DNA from: Caballeronia terrestris | GTDB taxonomy: Bacteria; Pseudomonadota; Gammaproteobacteria; Burkholderiales; Burkholderiaceae | Length of the DNA stretch: 64,000 nt | NCBI RefSeq assembly: GCF_001544515.1 | Contig: NZ_FCOL02000005.1 | Span: forward strand, 62,001-126,000 | Reading direction: 5' to 3' | Shown: positions 28,042 to 36,784 of the stretch, piece by piece | Numbering within the stretch: the stretch's first letter is position 1 | Layout of the letters: each line of letters starts with the position of its first letter | Translations under genes and position numbers: made by a program | Notes under the pieces: model-generated | Told to the model about the DNA's origin: nothing | The model's database searches: none | Seen by the model: only the letters and a program-made list of their open reading frames with translations

Positions 28042-30426
28042 ATGTTCGCGATTGAAGCAGATCACGCAGGTGACTTTCGTCTTGCCGCTGTCTTAACGGC
28101 GTGCAACAGAAAGCGGACGGTCCTGACACAAAGCGCCTTCTTGCTGGTGCAGGTCGCCGCCGCTATCGTGAGCGCGTCGTGCGCTTCGAGCGTCTTCGCA
28201 GCGGGACCGCTTCCCCAAGGCGGACATTTTTCTGCGGGACTCGGTTCGATCGACACGCGAGCCACGTCGATCCGCGTATCGCAGACGTCATCGCGCGGGG
28301 TCATCGACTGGAGCAGCTTTTCGATCGGCAGCGGCAATCGCGTCGTTGTCGACAATGGCAGCGGGGCGACGCTGAATCGCGTGGCGGGTCGAAGCATTTC
28401 ATCGATCGACGGCACACTCAGCGCAACGGGGAGCGTATATCTGATCAACCCGCAAGGCGTCGTCGTTGGTTTGCGTGGCGTGGTATCGACCGGCGGCCGC
28501 TTCGTAGCCTCCACGCTCGCAGTCGACGCCAACGCGTTCATGGCCGGTGACGACCTGACGCTCAAGGCAATCGGCAACGGCGTCGTGCTGAATCTCGGCA
28601 AGATCAGTTCGAGCGGTGGCGATGTCTTTTTGATTTCGCGCAATCGCGTCGAAAATCGCGGCGAGATCGATGCGCCTAAAGGTACGGTCGAGCTTGCCGC
28701 TGGAAGGCAGGTGCTGCTCCACGACAACACCGGCGGACCTCAAGTATTCGTTCAAAGCGGCAGCCACGGGAGCGTCTACAACTCCGGAACGATCAAAGCT
28801 GCCCAGATCAGCCTGCAGGCCGCCGACGGCAATGTCTTTGCCCTCGCTGGACGCCATAGCGAACTGCGCGCAACTGGCACCGCCGTCCGCGATGGCCGCG
28901 TATGGCTCGTCGCAGATGGCGGCACTGTGCACGCGCATGGCGACGTCGTCGCGGCCAACGCCGATGGCAGCGGCGGCACGGTCGATATGAACGGCGCCGC
29001 ATTTCACTTCGACAATGTGGCCATCGATGCCGCGCAATGGAACCTCACCACGCCGGCCTATACCGCCGGTCCGCTCAATGCGGCAGTGTTGGCGCAGGTA
29101 CTGTCAGGGGGGACGTCGGTAAAGATCGATACCACCGCCGCGACCGGCGACATCAACATGGTCTCAACGCTTCGATGGACCGGCGGCGCATCGCTCACGC
29201 TCGACGCGCGGCGCACGATCCACATCGGCCCAATGACGACGATCGGCAGTACAGGCACGGGCAATCTCACCCTGCGAGCGGATTCGAAAGGGAGCAACAA
29301 CGGAGGAAGCATCAATCGCGGCACCATCGACTGGTCGCACGGAACGGGCGTCGTTGCAGCGCTTTACGATTCGAACGGCGCGTACAGGGCTGGGACCGTG
29401 AAGCGCAACGCCGCTTGGACTCCGGCGCCTTTCAGCGGCCTGCGTTCGCAGTTCACCGCTTATGAGCTCGTCAATTCCAGAGCGGATCTGGAGAACGTGT
29501 CGAACCATCTTTCAGGGGTGTATGCGCTCGGCAAGGACATCGATTTTTCGGTGTCCACGGATGAATTCAGAGGGATCGGCGGTCCTGCGAATGCCGCGTT
29601 CACCGGACAATTCGACGGCATGGGCCACGTGATAAGCAACGTGATTCTTCGCGCCACCGAGGACGCGCAAACCAATCCCGGATTGTTCAACGCGATCGGC
29701 ACGACGGGCGTCGTGCGCAACGTGAGCGTGGAGAACGCGTATTCGAATGCTGCCGTGCCCGGGCCGGTCGGCATTCTTGCAGGCTTGAACCAGGGCCTCA
29801 TCAGCAATTCGCATACGTCCGGGGCGGCGCAGCAGGCTTTTGCGGGGCCAGCCGCAGCCGGCTTGGTGGGACAGAACGACGGCACCATCGAGCGTTCGTC
29901 GAGCAGCGTGGACGTTGGCGGAGCGGATGCGAGCGCCGGCCTCGCCGTCATCAACAACGGATTGATCATCCAGTCGTTCTCGACGGGCGGCGCGGGCGGT
30001 GGCGGACGTTCCTCGGCAGGCGGTCTCGTCAGCACCAACAATGGCACGATAACGCAATCGTATTGGACCGGGGGCTCCGCGGCGACCGACGTCGGCGGCA
30101 TCGCTCGCGACAATCAAGGCAGCATCAGTGAATCCTTCGCCGCATCGGCTGCGGTCTCGCATACGTTTCCACAAGTCGTAGGCGGGATTGCCAGCAACAA
30201 CGACGGGACGATCGCTAACGACGTCTTCTGGGACGCGCAGATCTCCGGCGCGACCGAGGGCGTGCTCAGAGGCACGCCAGTGCCAGTCGCGAATGGACTG
30301 ACGACCGCTCAAATGAGCATGGCTTCGAGCTTCGGGCCGACCTGGGACTTCAGCCCGGCCGGAACCTGGGTGATTCCCGAGGGCGGTACGCATCCGATCC
30401 TGCGTTGGCAGGAGATCGGACAGTGA
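28042..30426 (+). CDS. Haemagglutinin-type exoprotein (TPS domain, GLUG repeats)
   Basis: 794 residues from the ATG at 28042, chosen for its GAGGTGG site over an upstream in-frame start. A signal peptide is evident, cleavage near SVFAA. The N-terminal filamentous-haemagglutinin/TPS domain (about 55-330) shows the typical IDWSSFSIGSGNRVVV and SVYLINPQGVVVG segments of the secretion beta-helix. The C-terminal third contains five or six GLUG-type repeats, for example GLVGQNDGTIERSS and GGIASNNDGTIAND. It would be exported by a TpsB (FhaC/ShlB) porin, but none is encoded nearby. There is no C-terminal toxin domain. Probably a short surface adhesin. Confidence 0.8.
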   Translation: MFAIEADHAGDFRLAAVLTACNRKRTVLTQSAFLLVQVAAAIVSASCASSVFAAGPLPQGGHFSAGLGSIDTRATSIRVSQTSSRGVIDWSSFSIGSGNRVVVDNGSGATLNRVAGRSISSIDGTLSATGSVYLINPQGVVVGLRGVVSTGGRFVASTLAVDANAFMAGDDLTLKAIGNGVVLNLGKISSSGGDVFLISRNRVENRGEIDAPKGTVELAAGRQVLLHDNTGGPQVFVQSGSHGSVYNSGTIKAAQISLQAADGNVFALAGRHSELRATGTAVRDGRVWLVADGGTVHAHGDVVAANADGSGGTVDMNGAAFHFDNVAIDAAQWNLTTPAYTAGPLNAAVLAQVLSGGTSVKIDTTAATGDINMVSTLRWTGGASLTLDARRTIHIGPMTTIGSTGTGNLTLRADSKGSNNGGSINRGTIDWSHGTGVVAALYDSNGAYRAGTVKRNAAWTPAPFSGLRSQFTAYELVNSRADLENVSNHLSGVYALGKDIDFSVSTDEFRGIGGPANAAFTGQFDGMGHVISNVILRATEDAQTNPGLFNAIGTTGVVRNVSVENAYSNAAVPGPVGILAGLNQGLISNSHTSGAAQQAFAGPAAAGLVGQNDGTIERSSSSVDVGGADASAGLAVINNGLIIQSFSTGGAGGGGRSSAGGLVSTNNGTITQSYWTGGSAATDVGGIARDNQGSISESFAASAAVSHTFPQVVGGIASNNDGTIANDVFWDAQISGATEGVLRGTPVPVANGLTTAQMSMASSFGPTWDFSPAGTWVIPEGGTHPILRWQEIGQ

Positions 30427-30889
30427 GCGCCGTAGCCATCGGAATATAACTTCGCGCACAGTAACCTCATGCTGACGAGGACGCTTGTAGCACTGAAGCT
30501 GTGTTCGCTCGCACAGGTCGCGCCCGCGCGCGATCACGGTCCTAGCTTTGCGTCGTCGGTCAGGCAGGGACACATGTGCTCGCGCTCCGGTCAGTGACAA
30601 GGAACCGCCAGCGCGACGGTCACCTGCGAGCGTGCGGCGCCGCGTCCCAGAACTCGACCTCCGCGCCGATTCGCGCGGCAGCTTCGCGCCGCTTGATCCT
30701 GACCGGATCGTCGAGCGAAAGCGCGCGCGGTCCTCATAGAACCGTGCGCACAGCGACGTGCCCTAATACGGGTGCACCGGTGCAGAACTCCCGTCCAGTG
30801 CGAAAGTGGGGTGCAAGCCTCGGAGTCCACCATTGCCCAGCCCGTTCCTCCGGCGCCTTCGTCTGAAGGTGAGGCGGGGGAACGGCAGT
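30427..30889. other. Intergenic, no gene recognised
   Basis: About 460 bp after the exoprotein gene. Only short uninformative frames are present. The end of the decayed metallo-beta-lactamase-fold gene on the minus strand probably lies at its right edge. No clear terminator or RNA gene is seen. Confidence 0.35.
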
Positions 30890-31557
30890 CACCCGCTTCA
30901 TGCTATCCAGATAGGTCCACGAAAACGCATCCCCGTCTCTTCGAACTCTTCCCGCCGACGTCGCAGGAAAGTGGGCGGTGGAGACGGGTGCATCCGTATC
31001 GGCAACGCAGCCGAGCAGCCATTCACGCGACTTGCGCGCGTCGCCTGGCTGAAGGCAAAACACTGCGGTCGATACACCTGCAAGGCGCTATGCATGACAT
31101 CGCCGGGATATAGCGCCCGCCCATTGCCCGACGTTATCCCGATCGCCATATGTCCCGCGCTGTGCCCGAAGGCCGGCAAAAATCGCACGCCTTCACAGAT
31201 CGTCACGCCCTCGTCCGGGATCGAGCGCGTGATGCCTGCTTCGATCAAAGGCAGAACGCTGTCTTCGAACACGATGCGGCGCGTCAGACCGGTGGGCGTA
31301 TCGAAGAACGCGCGTTTGCGCTCGCCGAACACGTAAGTCGCGTCAGGAAAAGGCGGTCAGCGATTGTGCTCCCTATGCGTATTCCAGCCAACGTGATCGA
31401 CATGCAGATGCGTAAGGAACACGAAATCAATCGACGAGGTTTCTGAGCAGTATCCGCAGATCCACTTCGGCCACAGCACCATGAAATCGTCTTTGCTCTT
31501 GCTATGCGAAGCGACACTTAGTGGCCCCTTGGCGCGTCCAGATGACGAACGCGTCAT
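30890..31557 (-). pseudogene. Metallo-beta-lactamase-fold hydrolase remnant
   Basis: Read on the minus strand, family pieces lie in order but in three frames. The HLHVDHVGWNT metal motif (about 31370-31420) comes first, then TRRIVFEDSVLPLIEAGIT through AFGHSAGHMAIGI and YPGDVMH (about 31080-31330), then DTDAPVSTAHFPATSAGRV (about 30920-31000). Frameshifts fall near 31350 and 31025. About 80 N-terminal residues are also missing. Boundaries are approximate. The intact enzyme would be a roughly 280-residue MBL hydrolase of the class that includes lactonases. The present copy cannot be functional. Confidence 0.65.
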
Positions 31558-31729
31558 TTAACAGCGACGTCGTACTCACAAATATCGATTTCGTACCCGC
31601 AGCGTCAGCATGGCGCCATTCGTCGCGACGCAGAATGAACCTGTCTGATCGTCACCGAAAGACGAGATGATTTTGGCTTCACTCATGTGGAGCGAAGCCG
31701 ATCTGAAATTAACCAGAGAGGTCGACGTC

Positions 31730-32041
31730 ATGAAATCGTTTGCTTGCATCATCGCTGCTGCACTGGTCCTCGCATCGCCGTTGAGTTGCTTCGCGCAGAG
31801 CACGGATCAGCCGGTCACACGCGCCCAGGTCAAGGCCGAACTCGTTCAACTGGAAAACGCGGGCTATCGTCCGAGCATGAACGACCCGTACTACCCGGCG
31901 AAGATCCAGGCTGCTGAAGCCAGGGTCCAGACGGCGGCTCCTGCTGCAACTTCCTACGGCGGCGCGGCGGATGGTACGGCGTCCAGTTCGGCGCCGGCAC
32001 AAATGGGAGTGGGCGGACATTCGATTTATTTCGGTCATTGA
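31730..32041 (+). CDS. DUF4148 secreted small protein
   Basis: 103 residues. A clear Sec signal peptide (FACIIAAALVLASPLSCFAQS) is followed by the DUF4148 segment TRAQVKAELVQLENAGYRPSMNDPYYP, then a low-complexity Ala/Ser/Gly tail. This family is very common in Burkholderia-group genomes, often in several copies, and has no known function. The ATG at 31730 is chosen because the signal peptide starts there. GAGAGG lies just before it. Monocistronic as far as can be seen. Confidence 0.8.
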   Translation: MKSFACIIAAALVLASPLSCFAQSTDQPVTRAQVKAELVQLENAGYRPSMNDPYYPAKIQAAEARVQTAAPAATSYGGAADGTASSSAPAQMGVGGHSIYFGH

Positions 32042-32135
32042 GTTACGCGAATCGTGGCTCGTCCGAAATGCGTCGGTACAGACCGGCGCGCGAATGACCA
32101 CCGCAACGAAACGCCAGTGTTTACCCCACCCCACC

Positions 32136-32178
32136 TTGACATCTCAAACCGCCCAGGCAGATACTTTGTCCGTACAAA
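32136..32178 (+). promoter_or_regulatory. Promoter of the CoA-dependent operon with overlapping operator
   Basis: A perfect -35 TTGACA (32136-32141), an 18-bp spacer and -10 GATACT (32160-32165) are followed immediately by the dyad TTTGT-CCGT-ACAAA (32165-32178), which covers the predicted start point. The dyad resembles HutC/FadR-type GntR operators. A HutC-type GntR gene lies in the operon (37979-38806), so it is probably an autoregulated repressor site. Confidence 0.6.
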
Positions 32179-32203
32179 CAACCAAGTAATACAGGAGGCG
32201 GAC

Positions 32204-32707
32204 ATGATGCGGGCAGAGAGCATGGGCGGACAGCGTTATCGCGCGAGCTACGGGCGTTATCTGGAGGACTTCACCGTCGGCGATATTTATGAGCACCGGC
32301 CGGGCCGCACGATCACCGAATCGGACAATATCCAGTTCTCGCTGCTCACGATGAACTTCCATCCGATGCACTGCGACGCCGCGCATGCCGCCAAAAGCGA
32401 ATTCGGCCGGCTGCTCGTCAATAGCGGCCTCACCGTGGCGATCGTTCTCGGCATGTCGGTGAACGACGTCAGCGGCAAGGCCATCGCCAATCTCGGCTGG
32501 AAAGAAATCAAGCTGACCGGCCCCGTCTTTTGCGGCGACACGCTCTACGCCGAATCCGAAGTGCTGGACAAGCGCGAGTCGAAGTCGCGTCCGACGCAAG
32601 GCATCGTCACGGTCCACACTCGGGCGTTTAAACAGGACGGCTCGCCCGTCATGGATTTCGTGCGCACGGCACTGATCGCAAAACGCGGCCACGGCACCGG
32701 CGACTGA
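32204..32707 (+). CDS. MaoC-family acyl-CoA hydratase
   Basis: 167-residue hotdog-fold MaoC dehydratase/hydratase. YLEDFTVGDIYEHRPGRTITESDNIQFSLLTMNFHPMH contains the hydratase-2-like pattern (Asp/His near the end of the segment), resembling mesaconyl-/itaconyl-CoA hydratase-type proteins. A strong CAGGAGG precedes two consecutive ATGs; the first is used. It is the first gene of a cluster with a CoA-transferase and CitE-like lyase, so hydration of a branched unsaturated dicarboxylyl-CoA is a reasonable role. Confidence 0.82.
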   Translation: MMRAESMGGQRYRASYGRYLEDFTVGDIYEHRPGRTITESDNIQFSLLTMNFHPMHCDAAHAAKSEFGRLLVNSGLTVAIVLGMSVNDVSGKAIANLGWKEIKLTGPVFCGDTLYAESEVLDKRESKSRPTQGIVTVHTRAFKQDGSPVMDFVRTALIAKRGHGTGD

Positions 32708-32816
32708 CGCAACGCGCGACCGGCAAAGAAAGACGCCGGAGCACGCTCGAACGGATACCGACCCGGCATAGAAACGGGCAGCGATCCGATCTCATCTCAC
32801 AGTATTGGAGACATCT

Positions 32817-34208
32817 GTGAACCAGAACGTTAGCGCAGGCGCGCGGCTAGACAGGTTGCCGATGGCGCGGTTTCACTGGAAGATCCTCGGACTCATCGGC
32901 GCGGGCGCGGCCCTCGATGCATTCGACGTCTATCTCGCCGCAGGGGTATCGGCCGCGATGGTGAAGCAGGGCTTCTCGACGTTGCAACTGAACGGCATCT
33001 TCGTATCGGCCGGTTTCTTCGGCATGTTGATCGGCGCGGGCTTTTCAGGTTATCTCGGCGACCGCTTCGGCCGCCGTTCGTCGTATCAGATCAACCTCGC
33101 GCTCTTCGGACTCACGTCGATTGCCGCGGCCTTCGCACCGTCCATCTACTGGCTCATCGGATTGCGCTTCGTCATGGGCATTGGTCTCGGCGCCGAGCTC
33201 GTGGTCGCCGCCGGGACGCTCTGCGAGTTCATCCCGCCCGCGCATCGCGGACGCTGGACCGCGCTTCTCGCGCTGATGATCAACTCTGGCCTGCTGCTGG
33301 CTACGAGCGTCGGTTATGTCGTGATCCCCGCGCTCGGCTGGCGCTGGATGTTCGGCATCGCGGGCATCGGCGCGGTGATCGTGTGGGTGCTGCGTCATTC
33401 GATGCCCGAATCGCCGCGCTGGCTCGAGTCGGTCGGCCGCTTGAAGGAAGCTGAGGAAACGGTCAGCGCGATCGAGCGCGAAGTCGAAGCGCAACACGGC
33501 GCGCTTCCGCCGTGCTCCCGCACACAGAACCTCGAAGTGCCAGCGCAGCCGTTTCGCGCCCTGCTGCGCCGGGGAATGATCGGCCGCACGGTGACGGCGG
33601 CCATCACGGTGGTCGCGGTGAACGTGGCGGTGTACGGCTTCGTCGCATGGCTGCCGACGTTCTTCGTCAGGGAAGGCCGCGACGTGGTGACCTCGCTCGG
33701 CTTCACGATGCTGATGTCCTTCGGCGCTCCGGCAGGCGCACTGCTCGGCTTCTTCTGCGCGGATCGCATGGGACGCGCCAAGGGCCTCGTCGCGTTCAGC
33801 CTTGCGACGATCGTGCTCGGCTTCGTCTATTCGCACATGGTGGCGAACGCGGCGATCGCCTGTGTCGGCTTCACGCTCGTCACGTGCATCTACGTGATCG
33901 TGACGCTCGGTCTCTTCAGCTACGTGCCCGAACTCTTCCCGACCTCGCTGCGTTTGCGCGGCACCGGCACGGCCGGTGTGTGCGGACGGCTCGCATCGAT
34001 TTTCACGTCGTACGGCGCGGTGCTGCTATATGCACAGTTCGGCGTGCTGGGGGTGCTCGTGATGGTGTCGGGCGTACTGCTGCTGCTCGTGATCGCGATT
34101 CTGACGCTCGGCGTCGATGCCAACCAGTACTCGCTCGAAGCGGTGTCGCCGGATTCCGTGATCGACGACGAACCCTTTGCGCTGCAAAACGGAGACGTAG
34201 CACGATGA
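32817..34208 (+). CDS. MFS transporter (metabolite:H+ symporter type)
   Basis: 463 residues, 12 predicted helices. GYLGDRFGRRSSY lies between helices 2 and 3, and SPRWLESVGRLKEAEETV follows helix 6, typical of the sugar/aromatic/carboxylate symporter group. The GTG at 32817 after TTGGAGA is preferred to the in-frame TTG four codons earlier, which lies within that site. Stop and the next start overlap (ATGA). It probably imports the substrate of the operon. The substrate cannot be read from sequence. Confidence 0.85.
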   Translation: MNQNVSAGARLDRLPMARFHWKILGLIGAGAALDAFDVYLAAGVSAAMVKQGFSTLQLNGIFVSAGFFGMLIGAGFSGYLGDRFGRRSSYQINLALFGLTSIAAAFAPSIYWLIGLRFVMGIGLGAELVVAAGTLCEFIPPAHRGRWTALLALMINSGLLLATSVGYVVIPALGWRWMFGIAGIGAVIVWVLRHSMPESPRWLESVGRLKEAEETVSAIEREVEAQHGALPPCSRTQNLEVPAQPFRALLRRGMIGRTVTAAITVVAVNVAVYGFVAWLPTFFVREGRDVVTSLGFTMLMSFGAPAGALLGFFCADRMGRAKGLVAFSLATIVLGFVYSHMVANAAIACVGFTLVTCIYVIVTLGLFSYVPELFPTSLRLRGTGTAGVCGRLASIFTSYGAVLLYAQFGVLGVLVMVSGVLLLLVIAILTLGVDANQYSLEAVSPDSVIDDEPFALQNGDVAR

Positions 34209-35599
34209 ACGCACATACTGAAGACGCGCGCATTTCCGCGGCCCTCGCGGACTTCGCCCTTAAGCTCCGCATCGACGATGTTCCGTCGGTCGTTCGCGAG
34301 CGTGCCAAGCATCTGATCCTCGATGGCATCGGCCTCGCGTTCGCCACTTCGACATTCCACTACGCGGGCGTCACGCTCGCCGCGATGCGTGATCTGGGCG
34401 AGGGCAAAGCGACCGTATTCGGCCGGTCCGAGAAGCTGGCGCTGCGCGATGCGATGCTGCTCAATGGCCTGCTCGTTCACGGCCTCGATTTCGACGACAC
34501 GCATTCGCGGGGCGTGATCCATTCGACGGCGAGCGCGTTGCCGTGCGCCTTCGGCCTCGCGGAGCGCGAACAAGCGAGCGGCGCCGACATGCTTGCTGGG
34601 TACGTCGTCGCGATGGAAGTCTCGACGCGCGTCGGGTCGGTCGCGCAGAGCGGCTTCCACAAGGTCGGTTTTCATCCGACGGGGCTCGTCGGCGCATTCG
34701 GTTGTTCGCTTGCGGCGGCAAAACTGATGGGCCTCTCGCAAGGTGCGGCAATGCATGCGCAGGGCATCGTGCTCTCGATGTGCGCGGGCAGCCTTGAGTT
34801 CCTCGAAGACGGCGCGTGGACGAAGCGTCTGCATCCGGGCTGGGCGGCGTCGAGCGCGACCACTGCGGCGACGCTCGCGAAGCACGGATACATCGGTCCG
34901 AAAGCGGCATACGAAGGCCGGTACGGTCTCTATTCGCTCTATCTCGCCGATGGCGCGACGCCCGATCTCTCGATCGCGACGGCGGGCCTCGGGGACACAT
35001 GGGAAATCGAACAGGTCGCGCTGAAGCCGATCCCCGCATGCCACTTCACCCACGCCGCCTCCGATGCCGCCATCGCGCTCTTTCGCGAGCATGGTCTCGC
35101 AGCGGACGCGATCGAGAAGGTCGTCGTGCGCGTGCCGGGCCCGGTGGTCGACGTGGTGTGCGAGCCGGTCGCGAACAAGAAGCATCCGGCGAACAGCTAC
35201 GACGCGCAGTTCAGCATCCCCTACATCGTCGCGACGGGGCTGCTGAAAGGCCGCTTTACGCTCGACGACCTCGATGCCGCCGCGCTCGCCGATCCGGCCG
35301 TGCTTTCCCTCACGAAGCGGGTCGATTACGAAGTCGATACGGAGACCACGTTCCCGCGTCATTACACGGGCGAGGTGATCGTTCACACGCGCGACGGCCG
35401 GCGGCTCGTGCATCGCGAGGCGATCAACCGTGGCTCGGCGGACCGGCCGATGACGAACGACGGCATCGTCGAGAAATTCCATGACAACGCACTGCGCGTC
35501 GTGTCGCGTGAGCGCGCCGACCAGGTGCGCGACGCCGTGCTCGGACTCGAGCAAACGAGCGTCGCAACGCTCGCAGACATTCTGCGTCAACCCGACTGA
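34205..35599 (+). CDS. MmgE/PrpD family protein
   Basis: 464 residues with the all-helical MmgE/PrpD N-terminal domain. The active-site-type segment LLVHGLDFDDTHSRGVIHSTASALP is at about 88-112 and the C-terminal alpha/beta domain begins near 270. Family members include 2-methylcitrate dehydratase, cis-aconitate decarboxylase (itaconate producing) and epimerases. No prpB/prpC genes are nearby, so a methylcitrate role is not supported. In this cluster it may dehydrate, isomerise or decarboxylate a tricarboxylate/dicarboxylate before CoA activation. Translationally coupled to the transporter. Confidence 0.8.
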   Translation: MNAHTEDARISAALADFALKLRIDDVPSVVRERAKHLILDGIGLAFATSTFHYAGVTLAAMRDLGEGKATVFGRSEKLALRDAMLLNGLLVHGLDFDDTHSRGVIHSTASALPCAFGLAEREQASGADMLAGYVVAMEVSTRVGSVAQSGFHKVGFHPTGLVGAFGCSLAAAKLMGLSQGAAMHAQGIVLSMCAGSLEFLEDGAWTKRLHPGWAASSATTAATLAKHGYIGPKAAYEGRYGLYSLYLADGATPDLSIATAGLGDTWEIEQVALKPIPACHFTHAASDAAIALFREHGLAADAIEKVVVRVPGPVVDVVCEPVANKKHPANSYDAQFSIPYIVATGLLKGRFTLDDLDAAALADPAVLSLTKRVDYEVDTETTFPRHYTGEVIVHTRDGRRLVHREAINRGSADRPMTNDGIVEKFHDNALRVVSRERADQVRDAVLGLEQTSVATLADILRQPD

Positions 35600-35608
35600 G
35601 GAGTTCAG

Positions 35609-36784
35609 ATGGCAACCGTCGATATCGATCACGCGCAGGATGCAGAAGAGAACGAGGCGCTCATCCTCGACATGCTCGAGCGCTTTCTGAAGTCCGAAGT
35701 CAGACCCTACGTGCACGCGCTGGAAGCAGCGGACGAGTATCCGCACGAGATCGTCGAGAAGATGAAGGAGATGGGCCTCTTCGGCTGCCTGATCGCGCCG
35801 GAATACGGCGGCCTCGGGCTTTCCACCTCGACCTACGCAAAGATCATCGACCGCATGGCGGCGGTGTGGATGTCGGTGAGCGGCATCATCAACTCGCACG
35901 TCATCATGGCGATGACCGTGCAGCGCAACGGCACCGAAGAGCAGAAGCGCGAGTTCCTGCCGCGCATGGCGACGGGCGAGTTGCGCGGAGGCATCGGCCT
36001 CACCGAACCGGATTGCGGCACCGACCTGCAGGCGATCCGCACCACTGCGCGCCGCGAAGGCGACGAATACGTGGTGAACGGCAACAAGACGTGGATCACC
36101 AACAGCCTTTACGGCAACACGCTCGCGCTGCTCGTCAAAACCGATCCGAAGGCCGAGCCGCGGCATCGCGGCATGAGCCTGCTGCTGATCGAAAAAGGAC
36201 CGGGCTTCGAAGTGAGCCGCAAGCTGCCGAAGCTCGGCTACAAGGGCATCGATACGTGCGAGCTGACCTTCACCGATTTCCGCGTGCCGGTGTCGCGGCT
36301 GATCGGCGGTGTCGAAGGGCGCGGCTTCAAGCAAATCCTGAACGGACTGGAACTCGGGCGCATCAACGTGGCGGCGCGCGGCGTGGGCATCGCGCAGGCG
36401 GCGCTCGATGAATCGGTGTCGTATTCGCAGCAACGCAAGACCTTCGGCAAGCCGATCTGCGAGCATCAGGCGATCGCGCTCAAGCTCGGCGAAATGGCGA
36501 CGCGCGTCCACGCCGCGCGCCTGCTCACCGATGCCGCCGCGCGCGCCTTTGATCGCGGCGAACGCTGCGACATGGAAGCCGGCATGGCGAAATACTTCGC
36601 GACCGAAGCGGGCCTCGAAAACGCCACCGAAGCCATGCGCATCCACGGTGCCTACGGCTACTCGAAGGAGTTCAACGTCGAGCGTCTCTATCGCGATGCG
36701 CCGCTCCTCGTCATCGGCGAGGGCACCAACGAGATGCAACGCCTCATCATCGCCAAGCAACTGATCGAGAGGAACCCCGTATGA
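35609..36784 (+). CDS. Acyl-CoA dehydrogenase
   Basis: 391-residue FAD acyl-CoA dehydrogenase. The N-terminal helical domain begins ENEALILDMLERFLKSEVRPY. The middle beta domain contains GLTEPDCGTDLQAIRTTA (FAD/substrate loop), and the C-terminal helix has the catalytic-Glu region IGEGTNEMQRLI. It transfers electrons to ETF. An etfB/etfA fusion scar lies 3 kb downstream in the same operon, so it once had a dedicated ETF. The substrate may be a methylsuccinyl-type CoA ester, given the neighbouring hydratase and lyase. This is inference. Confidence 0.87.
   Translation: MATVDIDHAQDAEENEALILDMLERFLKSEVRPYVHALEAADEYPHEIVEKMKEMGLFGCLIAPEYGGLGLSTSTYAKIIDRMAAVWMSVSGIINSHVIMAMTVQRNGTEEQKREFLPRMATGELRGGIGLTEPDCGTDLQAIRTTARREGDEYVVNGNKTWITNSLYGNTLALLVKTDPKAEPRHRGMSLLLIEKGPGFEVSRKLPKLGYKGIDTCELTFTDFRVPVSRLIGGVEGRGFKQILNGLELGRINVAARGVGIAQAALDESVSYSQQRKTFGKPICEHQAIALKLGEMATRVHAARLLTDAAARAFDRGERCDMEAGMAKYFATEAGLENATEAMRIHGAYGYSKEFNVERLYRDAPLLVIGEGTNEMQRLIIAKQLIERNPV

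Noticed and set aside
28042..30426. Contact-dependent inhibition toxin (CdiA)
   Set aside because: Only 794 residues, no VENN-type motif, no C-terminal toxin, no cdiB or immunity gene.
34205..35599. 2-methylcitrate dehydratase (PrpD) as a firm call
   Set aside because: The family match is real, but no prpB, prpC or acnM lies nearby. The context is a CoA-transferase/CitE operon, so the specific enzyme name is not supported.
33920..36760. 946-codon open frame on the minus strand
   Set aside because: It lies antisense to the MFS, PrpD and acyl-CoA dehydrogenase genes, which carry clear family motifs. Its translation is Arg/Ala/His-rich without any recognisable domain, typical of high-GC shadow frames.
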